From Oreocharis arfaki (taxonomy: Eukaryota; Chordata; Aves; Passeriformes; Paramythiidae): a DNA stretch of 64,000 bases. The notes under the pieces were generated by a model. That model was not told the origin of the DNA. It did not search any database and saw nothing but the letters and a program-made list of their open reading frames with translations. The stretch is from contig VZRR01009903.1 of assembly GCA_013398015.1 (NCBI GenBank), positions 372,001-436,000 of the forward strand, given 5' to 3'. Below, piece by piece: positions 12,695 to 23,300 of this stretch; positions within the stretch are counted from its first letter, which is position 1, and every line of letters begins with the position of its first letter. Both the position numbers and the translations under genes were made by a program.

Positions 12695-13293
12695 CCCCAC
12701 AGATTGTTGTTGACTCAACATGACACATCTGAAAAAACCTCCACAGTCTATTAAAACCAGGGAAGGGACAGAGAAATACAGTTTCTTTAATGCACAAAAT
12801 CTGACTAAAAATGGAACAGGCATGAAAAGGACTTGATGCAGAAGCTGTAGGATATTTTCTAATCTTGAAAAGGTACCTGGTGGAAATTACTTACTGGTGA
12901 AGTGTTGCCAGACAAGAGAAGATCTGAGGACTGGCACTGCAGCTGGAGGATTGGTGAAAGAGTGATGTGAAAATAAAGGGCAGAGTAAGGGAGAGTGGAG
13001 GCTGTGCAGACATTTGAAATTTGCAGACACGTATTAAATAACATAGAGAAAAGATGCATGAATGAGTTGTATAACCCAAAACCCCATATGTCGTAGGTCA
13101 AAATGAAGGAAGAGATCACTAGTGGAGGAGAAGCCAGAAACAGGTGTAAATCATTGAAAAGAGTGAGTAAAGAACAGGCAATAGAAGACTTATTTTCTGG
13201 AAAGATCAGGAGTTACTGCTAGGAAAGGGGGGAAATGGAGATAGCTGGGAAACACAGCAGGAGAGTTGACAATTTCATATAGGAGACTGTGAA
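12695..13293. other. Non-coding stretch, nothing recognised
   Basis: This stretch holds no gene or repeat that I can identify. Open frames of 86 and 62 codons on the minus strand overlap each other and read as chance. Confidence 0.5.
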
Positions 13294-13697
13294 TTACAGA
13301 AATATAAACTTACAGGTTGGAGGGACTTCAGAAAATCATTCAGTCCACCTGAATGCTCAGTCAAATGAGGATTTTTCAGCAGATGAACAGGTCAGCAATG
13401 GCTTTGTCTATCTCAGTCTTGAAAACCTCCAAAGATGACGTCTGTCTCTCTGTCCTGGTGCTGTACCACACTTAGCAAAGACATTTTTTGTAATGTCCCA
13501 TTGGAACTTCTCTCGCTGCACATTGCTGCTATTGCATCTTGCAAAACTGTCTGCAACTACCATGAAAAATTTGTCATCACAGTATTATCCCTTCAGGTAG
13601 TTGCAGACCACTGTTAGCTCACACCATATTTTCTTCTTCACCAAGCGAAACAAATTCTCCTCACCTCTGTGAGGAGCTATGCCTGTAGCTTGTCCAG
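13294..13697 (-). mobile_element. Old CR1 LINE fragment (3' part, minus strand)
   Basis: Read on the minus strand, this is the 3' part of a CR1 element. On the plus strand the telling blocks are GGTTGGAGGGACTTCAG (about 13316-13332), CTTGAAAACCTCCA near 13420 and CTTCAGGTAGTTGCAGA near 13590. Each matches the remembered CR1 consensus in the right order. The terminal octamer repeats have decayed. Divergence is high. The copy is inert and carries no coding capacity. Confidence 0.8.
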
Positions 13698-14060
13698 TCA
13701 AGTTTGGAATAGCTTCCAAGATGGAGATTCCACAACTTGAATGGGCAGCTTGGTTCAGTGTTTGACCAATCTTCCAGTGAAAACATTTTTTATAAGTTTC
13801 AATAGAAATTTCTCTTGTTGCCACTCAGGACCATTGCCTCATACTTTTTTTGTGGCATATCAAGAAGAAACTGCCTCTGTGATCTTATAATAGCAGGATA
13901 GCCCCCATTAAACTTCCGTTGTGCAGACTGAACAAACAGGGCTCCCTCACCTCCTTGGTGGGATGTGTTCCAGCCTCCTAGTCATCTTGGTGGCCCTCCA
14001 GTAGGTTCATTCTGGTATGTGCAGATCCTTGTTTTAATGAAAAGCCCTAAACTTTCGCAG
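13698..14060 (-). mobile_element. Second old CR1 fragment, same strand, abutting the first
   Basis: A second pass through the same CR1 region begins near 13698, with GATGGAGATTCCACAACTTG at about 13719-13738 equivalent to the GATGGAGACTCCACAACCTC block of CR1. It runs on to GCAGACTGAACAAACAGGGC (about 13923-13942) and CATCTTGGTGGCCCTCCAG (about 13983-14001), which lie further 5' in the element. It is therefore either a separate insertion or a duplication of part of the first copy. The outer end near 14060 is approximate. Confidence 0.75.
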
Positions 14061-14138
14061 CTACGGCCTCTTAATTACAACATGAAGGAGAAAAACCCAC
14101 TTCATTTTACTTGCTGGCTACACTTTTCCCAATACAGC

Positions 14139-14555
14139 TGTCGTGGTTTAATCCCAGCTGGCAATGAAGCCCCATGCAGGCACTCTACTCCCCAATGGAA
14201 GAGAGTGGAAATAGAGTTAGAAGGGTAAAAGTGAGGAAAACCTGTGGGTTGAGATAAAGGTTTAACAGGTAAAGCAAAAGTCATTCATGCAAGCAAAGCA
14301 ACACAAGGAATTTATTCACTAATTCCCATGGGCAAGCAGGTGTTCAACCATTCCCGGGAACCCAGGACCCAATCACAAGTAATGGTGAAAGCATCACTCT
14401 GAAAGTTCCCCTCCTTTTTTCTTACCCCCATGTCATGTGCTGAGTGTGGTATGGCATGGTATGATATGGTATGGCGTGGCATGGTATGGTATGGTATGGT
14501 ATGGTATGGTATGGTATGGTATGGTATGGTATGGTATGGTACGGTATGGTACGTC
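14139..14555 (-). mobile_element. Truncated endogenous retrovirus LTR, minus strand, containing the TATGG array
   Basis: The plus-strand sequence starting TGTCGTGGTTTAA at 14139, followed by GGGTTGAGATAAAGG (14247-14261), GGTAAAGCAAAAG (14268-14280), AACACAAGGAATTTATTCAC (14300-14319) and CCCATGGGCAAGCAGGTGTT (14325-14344), closely follows an abundant avian LTR as I remember it. In that family the TATA box and polyadenylation signal read on the opposite strand, so this copy is on the minus strand and its 3' terminus is at 14139. The remembered LTR continues for several hundred bases past the TATGG motif, but here the sequence changes to unrelated A-rich DNA at the assembly fault. The U3 part is therefore missing or lies in unassembled sequence. 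No retroviral gene is present. Confidence 0.75.
14446..14553. repeat. TATGG pentanucleotide array
   Basis: Roughly twenty units of a TATGG pentamer occupy this block. The left third is imperfect (GCATGG, GATATGG, GCGTGG variants) and the right two thirds are almost perfect. The repeat encodes an artificial His/Tyr/Ile/Pro-rich frame on the minus strand that is not a gene. It lies where the surrounding LTR normally carries TATGGTATGG once, so the array probably expanded from that seed. Confidence 0.97.
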
Positions 14556-14618
14556 CCCACAACAAACATAAATTTAAAAAAAAACTNCCCACAACAAACA
14601 TAAATTTAAAAAAAAACT
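14556..14618. other. Single-N join between two identical 31-bp copies (probable assembly artefact)
   Basis: The 31 bases at 14556-14586 are repeated exactly at 14588-14618 with a single N between them at 14587. This is what remains when two contig ends overlap by 31 bases but are joined with a placeholder instead of being merged. A true tandem duplication exactly centred on an undetermined base is much less likely. Confidence 0.85.
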
Positions 14619-15504
14619 AACAAAAAAAACTCCCAAACAAACAAACAAATAAAACCTCACCACCAAAAACCCCACCGGATTCTAAGGGCTAGCTTTGGAG
14701 GGAGGTTCTGGTTTCGAGGGTTCAGTCACAGTCACTGAGAATTTTTTATGAGGAATTTGAAAATGAACTCCTCTTAAGTGTTGGAGCGCTGTTCTTCCGC
14801 CTAAGAGGAGTTTTAAAATACAAGCTTTAAGCTGTTCTCATATTTACAGCATTGTTTAAAATGTAGTGCAGCTGTACATAAATTACTTCACATTTTGGAA
14901 ACAGCCTGGCTGCAGCACAAGGTTGCTTTGCTTATGCAGTTCAACCTGATGGTTAGAAATTGCTTGCACAGCAGGGGAAGACTGACGTGGAGATTCATGT
15001 TAATTTCCACACTTGGCAAAGGTACAGAGGAAAAAATTAGTAAAATAAAAGCACTGTAATGGTGAGAAGAGCTAAAATTAAATCACAACATCTCATCTAA
15101 TCGCCTTCCATTCTTTTTAGCAGATTTAAAGTATTTAATACCTTGATGTAATACTGTAATTGCACGGGGAATTACAAAATAAAACAGAGTTGGAGGCTAA
15201 CAAATAAATGCCTCACAAAATGGGTGCTTCGCTACTTATGTCCCAGTCCTTCTCTGCACTCCCCTCAGGTTTGAAACATTTGAGTTCCACTGTGGAATAC
15301 AGAGATACTCAGTATCTCTGCAGTGCCTTGCATGGCGTGTTCTGGGCTTCCTTTGCCTATTTGTTCATGTATGATAAATATGTGCAAAAAACCTGTTTTT
15401 AACCATAAGCACAAAGAACAAAAGTTCTCAGAGCAAAAAATTCTGCCATTAGACTTTAAGAAGGCATCTTGCATTTTAGACTGTTGTATTTAATTTGATG
15501 GGTG
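14619..15504. other. Non-coding stretch, nothing recognised
   Basis: It starts with A- and C-rich simple sequence (CAAACAAACAAACAAATAAAACC, about 14635-14657) and continues as unique AT-rich sequence. I see no gene or known repeat. Confidence 0.5.
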
Positions 15505-15582
15505 TTTTTCCACTGCTGTGGAGTTGGAACTAGATGATTTTTAAGGTCCCTTCCAATCCAACCAATTCTATGATTCAATTAT
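15505..15582 (+). mobile_element. CR1 LINE 3' tail, plus strand
   Basis: This is the last 80 or so bases of a CR1 element, with GGAACTAGATGATTTTTAAG (15526-15545), GGTCCCTTCCAATCCAACC and the terminal AATTCTATGATTCAATT that mirrors the ATTCTATG repeats at CR1 3' ends. It is a severely 5'-truncated insertion, the usual form of CR1 in bird genomes. Confidence 0.88.
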
Positions 15583-18500
15583 ATTCTAGCCCTGGTTTGC
15601 ATTCTTGATGCTCCTAAATATTTGACACCAACACATTTCATGCAGCTAGTGTCATGATCATTAAAGAAAAATAGTAACTGAAACTGATGGGAAGCACAGG
15701 CACTGATGGAGTCTACCCTAGTACTGGTGTTTTACCTCCTGAACCATGCTTCTATGAGGGGGAGAAAAATATGAGGGAAGAAAGAGGCTGTTCAGCTAAG
15801 GGACAATGCTGACAGAATAACAAATACCTGGGAAATGACCATAATTAAATTTAATATGGGAATTCAGAGCCAGGATTCTGACTTTTGGAGGGGTGTTATT
15901 TTGGACCTGCATTTCAGCCAAAGTAATGGAGTGTGAGAAAAAAAGACAACTGCATTTCAAATTATACTGTTCAGTTCCTGTGGTAGAACTCTGGACTTAG
16001 TGTAATACAAAAAGCACTTGAAAAAAAGCTTTTTGGCATTTCCACATCAGTTTTAATTGGTATAAATACAAATCTAACACTACCTCATTGAAACTGGATG
16101 GTTTTAATCTTAAAACAATAAATTTAGTTTCATTCCTTGAAAGGGGGTAGGCAAGGTGGGCTTACAACAATCTTTATTTTCTCTGGAAAAAGGGTGAGTA
16201 CTTTTTCCACATCTCTCTCAGACACAGCATGGTTGTTCCTTTCCAAAGAAAATTGTGTTTTGGGGAAAAGCTAATCAGATTATCACTCATTTTTCAGAGC
16301 AAGCCATTTGGGTAAAATGCCCAAAGGTATACAGACTGGGGCCAATTTTTCCTGAGAGTAGTTAGTATGACACTTTCTTAAAAGGCATAGAATTAAATTA
16401 CTACAAAAGGAAACTATTATATCAGTTGAAACTGTTAATATATAGTCATAGTATCATGATCTTTTATCACTTTACACATGTAGTTGTGTCATTGATTTTT
16501 AAACAGTGCACTGGGAAGACTGAATCAAGGTTCTCTTTTTAATAAAACTCAGTGAACCTTCAGGGTTTAACATCTCCATATAAATAAATCTTATGTGTTA
16601 CATCACACTTTGAAACCTCATGACAAAAAAAATCTGTTTTATTGTGCTGTAAAGCATGCAAATATTACTGAGATTGCTGTTCTATAAATGCTTGGAAGGT
16701 AAGTTTCCCAGTTTTGGACGTAAAGAAGAAATTCATTGCCTTTGGCGGTTAGCCAATATTAAGAGCCTGTCCTCATTAGGAAGAGAAATGGAGAATAGCC
16801 CAATAGTGACAATCCTGATAATTTACAGGACTGTAAGCAGCATCCTGTTTTCTAGGAAATAATCAAAATAATCACCATGAGACAGCATTTTGCTCAAAAA
16901 TCAAAATCTGCCTGCCTCTGCCAAATTTTTTTCCCAAACAGCTCTGCACTTCTTGCTCACAGAGGTACGCCCTTGTCATCTCTTGCTTTCTTCTGGGTTT
17001 CTACTCGCCTCATATGTATGCATTGGTAATCAGCCTCACAGCTCTCCAGGGACCTCCTCCACCTCTCTCATCTTCTTGAATTGCAACCTCTTTAGTTAGT
17101 TACTTAGTTACCACTCCCCAAAGGGGCCCTTACTTGCTCCTTCCAGTTAGGCTGCTGAAAAGCCAGTTTCGACTGCCCTTTTGATTTCACTTGTCTCTAA
17201 GTTAGAGAATGTTGGGGTGGATGAGCTGGCAGCGGTAGAAGCTGGGATGCCAGAAAGCACCCCCAGAGCATTCCTTGCAGGGGATGCTTTCGGGTTAAAG
17301 CGGCGATTTCAGCCACCCCTCAGCACCCCGCATCAAGAGAAAGCATCTCTTCTCAGCATCCAAAGTGCCAACGTTTTGCATTTTTTAAAAACTAGTATGT
17401 GACCTATTGTTTATTGTTCTCATATTTGCTTTGGAGTAATTGTTAGCCCAGTCCTAACCAAGTACTGGAGCAGGACGGTGGTAGAGCACCCATTCTTTCC
17501 CCGTTTGTGTGAGTGCTATCCAACTAATTTATTGGGCTGTGTGGTGAGTATGCCAGCTCCACAGCTGCAGAGCTTTCTTCATCAGCTGCAGCAATAACTG
17601 AGCATTTGCCAGGAAGGATGAGGAAGTTAAAGAAAAGGGACTGGGCACACCTCTGAAGGTTGGGTCCATTGAGGTCGCAAATGAAGCAGCTCACAGAAGT
17701 CTGTGATGCAGGATGTACCTGGAAATATGGAGAATATTCCTATGAAACATTGCCCTGCCCTTGATCAGTTTCTGATGCTAAGTCCCTAAGCAACCATGTT
17801 GATCTTCTGTCATGGGGCTAGATGGATTTTTGATCTGTCTGATTATGGCAATCCCAGTATTCATCTAGGAGCAGGAAAATAGGGTGGATTGCATCTGGAG
17901 TATAATACCAGATGCACTCAAAGTAAAAAGTAAGTGAACTAACCTTTGAAATCACTTATGAGAAAATGTTATTATTCTTCATCCCCTGCAGCACTGAAGT
18001 CTGGTGCAGCAAAATATTCAAGTTTTTAATGTACAGTCAATGACATGTTAGGAGAGGTTTCAAATTAATTGTCTTTAAGTGGGTTTTTTTTAGGTGTGTT
18101 TGATGGTGTCATATCTTTCTAGATATGTAATCTGGATTACAAACAATGGTTGAGATTACTCAGGAAATTACAGATTGAAAATTGCTGTCCAGTGCTCTGC
18201 AAGATATTAATTAGGTAATCCTAAGTAGCAGCTTTGCATTTGAACCTCTGTTACAGATACATAGGAAACATGAACAAAATATTGGGACATAGGAAATTGC
18301 CATGTTGAATTCTCTCTGTGTGCATTCTCTTACTTCAAGTACAAGTGAAGAAGCCTGTCCTTTAATTGAGAGAAAAACCACCTAAGATTATATTGCATTT
18401 GCAGGAGAGGAGGGATGTGGATATGGTTACCTCACAGGAGCTGACACACAGCGATTCATTACCACATGGCTCCTCCTTGGTGTGTCGAAGCCTTATGGCT

Positions 18501-19499
18501 TCAAACTGATATTTTCATACATTTTGCTCGTAAATTCTCTGCGTTGAACAGACCATGTATTTATTTCTTGGAGTCACTGAGAGAGACAAAGAAAATGATG
18601 ACATCTTGCAATTTTGACCGCTGGAAGAATTGCAAGTGTAATTATTTAGTTTATGGTGAAACTTGTAGCAAAACTGACCTATTACTACTTTGACAAGGTA
18701 TAAGTTCTGTAAAGCTTGTGTCCAGCAACGCTAGCATGTATTTAGTTCTCTACTTAGGTGCATTTCATTTTTATCCAGCATTTTTTTTTTGCCTAAAATA
18801 CTTCCTTTATTTTTTTTCGGTACCCTACAAATATGATGCACAAAATTAGTCATGGTCACAGTAAATCCAGGTTTTGAAACATTTTGAAATAAAAGTTGAG
18901 AATAAATGCTTGCAATAAAAGCTTCCAGGCAGAAGATACTATCATGTCATGATAGTAATGACACTATCATGCCAAAGCAATGATTATTTTATAGGTGATC
19001 GAAGTACCACTCATATCTAAGAAGTTCTTGATTAAACAGAAAGTCGACACATCCTCAGCCCCCATATCCTGCCATATTGTCACATTAACATTGCCATAAA
19101 TAATACTCCTGGCACACAATTTCGTATTAATATTACTTTATGCTTATATCAAGGGCAGGAATGAAGGCAATGAATTAAGGGTACCTTTATTAATTAGTGT
19201 CAGGAGGAGTGACAGACTGCTTAGTGGTGAAGAACATGATATTGAATAGTAAACATTTGTCTTTTGCTGTAGTTCATGTTTCTAACAAAATAATCAAGAA
19301 AAAATAATCTACAAACTCAGATAGAAGCTGCAAAGACACCTCAGCAGGAGAAAACAAGCAGCAAACACAGAGTTATATGTATGTATGGATCAGCAAGGAG
19401 TAGGTCAGAAAAAGAGCTGCCCAACAGGCTCAACGCAAGGACTCATTGACCCCATGTCATTGCAAGGCCACTTCTTATTATTTAGTAGTTCAATATTGT
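15583..19499. other. Non-coding stretch, no gene recognised
   Basis: This is unique AT-rich DNA. Open frames of 60-75 codons have no domain signature. A 9-bp-arm palindrome lies at 18938-18956. Sequence from about 19385 may already belong to the CR1 copy that becomes certain near 19500. Confidence 0.5.
18938..18971. repeat. Short palindrome with a third arm copy
   Basis: ACTATCATG and its exact reverse complement CATGATAGT are separated by one base (18938-18956). The arm ACTATCATG then occurs again at 18963-18971. The strand pair could form a small hairpin or bind a dimeric factor, but no known factor is indicated. Confidence 0.6.
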
Positions 19500-20345
19500 T
19501 GAATCTTGGAAAGGTCATGAGGGACATAGCACTGGTGGACCTCGGCAGTCAGGAGAGCTGGGCCAACAGGAGCGTAATGAAGTTCAACAAAAGGAAATGC
19601 AAAACCCTAACCTGGGGGAAGAATAACCCACGCACCCTGGGGGCAGACTGCCTGGGAAGCAGATTTTCTGAGAAGGTTCTGGGAATGCTGGTGGACAAAG
19701 TGGTCATGATCCAGCAAAGTGCTCCTGCAGCAGAGAAGGCCAGCAGTGTCCTGGGATGCATTAAAAACACCATCAGCAGGTCAGGAGAGCTGATTGCTCC
19801 CCTCTGCTGAGCACCAGTGAGAGCACATCTGGAGTGCTGTGTCCAGTCCCAGATTCCCTGGTACAGGGAGACATGGACGTACAAGAGTGCAGTGAAGGCG
19901 TATGAAAAGGATTAAGCAATTCAGTGAAGTTCTTCAAAAATAATTAAGGAATTGGAGCATCTGACACAGAAAGAGAGACTGAGAGAGCTGGGACTGTTTA
20001 GCCTGGAGAAGAGAAGGCTCAGGGATATCATATCAATGTGCATAAATAGCTGATGATTGGGGGTAAAGAATATGGAGCCAGAGTCTTCTCAGTGGCACCT
20101 AGTGAAATGACAAGAGGCAATGGAACAAGATGAAATAAAGGAAACTTTGCTTGAACATAAGAAAACATTTTTTACTGTGGGAGTAGTGGAACCTCGGAAG
20201 TGATTTCCCAGAAAGGTTGTAGAGTTTAAGATACTCCGAAGCCAGTGGGACACTGTCCTTAATAACTTATCCTGGTCATCCCTGCTTTGGGGGAAGGAGG
20301 GCAGGAGGTTGGAGGAGGTGAGGTCTCTTCCCACCACAAACAAAG
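19500..20345 (+). mobile_element. CR1 LINE copy, 3' portion, plus strand
   Basis: The sequence follows the C-terminal part of CR1 ORF2 and the 3' UTR. It contains AATGAAGTTCAACAAAAGGA (19575-19594), a block equal to CCTGCAGCAGAGAAGGCCAG (19724-19743), CTGGGATGCATTAAAAACA (19750-19768), GGACTGTTTAGCCTGGAGAA (19991-20010) and near the end GTGAGGTCTCTTCCCACC (20318-20335). The longest frame, 141 codons at 19385-19810, is a remnant of ORF2 and not a host gene. Frameshifts and stops after 19810 interrupt it. The 5' limit is uncertain. Confidence 0.88.
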
Positions 20346-23300
20346 GACTAATGAATAAGAGTGTAGATGAAGGCCTGAAAGTTGCTTAAGAAAAATAGTC
20401 TGAAAGACACTACAAGCTTTAAAAAGACACTGATGCTATGCTGAAGATAATATTATTATCTTCAAATAAATATTACCCCCAAGTATACAGTTTAGAAAGG
20501 GCTTTGCTGAGCATAAACTTAATAAAAAGACAGATTTAAGCAGCACAGGGTTAACTGTATTCTCCTACTTAAAGATTCTGACATGTTGGATAATTACAAG
20601 GACCACAATGTATCCAGTTGTGTGAAATGCAACTAACTTTGTGTATGTTGTTTTTGTATATCTTTTTTAGAATCCTAGGGAAATAAATTACTGTGACATG
20701 TAAAGCCATGATAAACATGAATGGGGAACATGCAAAATGGGTGCTTATTGAAAATTTGATGTAATTGTGAATGTTAAGTCAAAATATGTTAGAACATGAG
20801 ATAATGTCTTCTTAATGAGTTAATGTTCAGCCTGTTGAGTAGGAGATTCTTAAATGGTCTTCACTCTAAGGATCATAACAAGAACAGTTGAAGACTCTTA
20901 TTTTGTAAAAGAGGTAGAAATGGGAGATGAATCAAGTGTAATTGCTATTGGCATGTTTCATGCAATTACAGGGAAAAACATGATTAATAGCAATGAAATT
21001 TATGGTTGACTAAAAATAAAATATAATGCCTAGAGAGAGTCCACAGATAAAGCTAAATGCATTAATATGAAAATGGGCATCTGCAAGTAAAAATCTGTAG
21101 CAGGGGTGAGCCTAAATACAGTTCTTCTTAATTGTGGGGAGTAAATATTACCTCCGAAATTGTGGGAAAAGAGAATCTTGTTTAAAAGAGAAAGCACATT
21201 TGTTCAATGCACAAAAAGACTAATTGCTGCTAGAAATCTGTTCATTTTGCTACTCACACAGTAATGATCCTAGCATATACAAAAGGAGCATTTCAGGCGA
21301 ATTGAGACAGACATCGAGCGTGAGCTCAAGGTGACTTGGCACCGTGTTCCTCGTATCACCACCCAGCAGTCAGTCACTGCAGCAGACTTTCTGGACACCG
21401 TGATTTGATAGGGCCAGAAGAGTGGAGTGCTACAGACTGCCCTGTGTCTTAAAGAATGCAGCTGTCATTTTCATATTCTACATACAAAGGAGCTTGGGGA
21501 CTGAAACCCACCAATGTCTTTAGACACTGGTGGAAGGAGAGCATGAGATTTCCACTGTTTGCAAATTAGGTGCATCTGCTTACAGAAATTATGGGAATTC
21601 TTTACATTGTTCAGGAAAGGAAGGGTATGAAGCATGTATTTAAGTTGCTATAATGAAACACTTAAGAGTCTTCTTCAAGCAACCTCTGAACCTGAAGTGT
21701 GTGAGACAGACTTGGTGATGAAGATAGTATGTAAATGTGGGTTGAATATAAGCATTGGACTAAAATAATGCTCATAAATTATGTATCCAATCTAGTATGC
21801 CATAAATGTACATACTCAACATCTGAAACTGGCCAAACTGTGTAAAATAAAGGGAAATTAGAAATGTGGCCTGAGGCAAGTTGCTTTCTTGCATCTCCTT
21901 TAGGAATGTCCCACTAAAGGAGAAAAAGAGCTAAAGCTACCAGGCATTTTGCCTTATTTACATCTGTTTAAATTATGTGTCATTGCTACAATTAAAAAAA
22001 AAATCCTGATACTTTTACAACTCTTCACATTGTTTTTGCCTAAACAGCTGAGGAAAGCTGTACCAAGAATAAAACTAAACACTGCATACATATTGCTTTG
22101 TATAGGGCAAAGAGGAAAATTCAGGGAAGTTCAGAAGAGTATCATATTTTCAGACCTCCTATAACAGATGTAACGCTTTTGAAAAGACTGGAATTGTATC
22201 AGAGCTGAGTTCAATCCACTCGTGTTACACGAAGACAAACATCCCAGCAGATTATTTTTGGGAAGGACAAAATATCGTATCCACTGTTCAGGAAGCTCAT
22301 AGTAAATACAGAGAGAGATGGGAATCCACAAATACTTAATTTATAACTACCATACCAGCTTGTACAAATGAATAGTTAATTACTTGTTTATGTATTTTGC
22401 ATATCACCATTCAATAATACTTTATGTTCTTTTTCCAAACCAAATACCCAAGTAGAATATAAATAAGGGGGGGTTTGTCATTCAGATAGGTAATATATAT
22501 GTCATATAGACATGTAAATTCCCCTGCATTGTAATAAAATTTTGAAAGAAATGAAAAGATGCTTTTGCCTTGTCATTTGTTCTTTTCAGTTTCTGTCATT
22601 GCAGGTTTGTTAAAGCACAGTCTAAACCTTCCCGTATGGCATCTTTGGTACTTTCCTACACATATATTTCAGTAAATGGGCTTCAGTCCAAATTTTGATT
22701 CCTTTCTCTTCTGTTGTTCAAAACAATCGACATCAAACTGAAACATGAAAGAGAGAATAAAAGGTTGTTTTCTCTACATGAAGAACCACAGCAGCGTTTT
22801 ACATTTTCCATATGAATACAATTATTGTTCATCTCTTGCTTGCACACTGCATCCTGCATTTGGGTTTTGGCAGGTAAAGTTATGCTCACTGGGCTCACTG
22901 ATGCTTTGTCCGATTCCAAGCAGCGCGTCAAGCTTTTTTATTGTCCACTAGACGCTTCCCCTCCCCCACAGCTACTTAAATCCTTTTTGAGATCAGTTTT
23001 CTGGCGTCCATCTGGCATTTTCAGACCTCTCTTACGAGGCCACTGCACTGCTGGGGTGTGCTGTGAGCTGCGAGAGGCCGTCGTGCTCTCTTACATACAC
23101 ACAGCAACAGAAGTGCCTTCTGTTTATACTACTCCGCATGTTATCTGCAATCTAATTTCAAACACGTTAATGCTAAAATAAGACTTCCAACTACTACTTC
23201 TATTTATACACTTCAAGCTTTCTTAATCCTAGCTTTATTGGCTAAAAAAAGTTTATAGATAACACACCCCAGGCAAAGTTCTCTAATGCTTCGTTTAAGA

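Noticed and set aside
14139..14555. A full provirus with coding genes
   Set aside because: Only LTR sequence is present. No gag, pol or env relic adjoins it on either side.
14312..14569. 85-codon minus-strand frame rich in His, Tyr and Pro
   Set aside because: It is a translation of the TATGG array and the adjacent LTR, not a gene.
19385..19810. 141-codon plus-strand frame
   Set aside because: It is decayed CR1 ORF2, identified by its nucleotide blocks and the CR1 3' UTR that follows.
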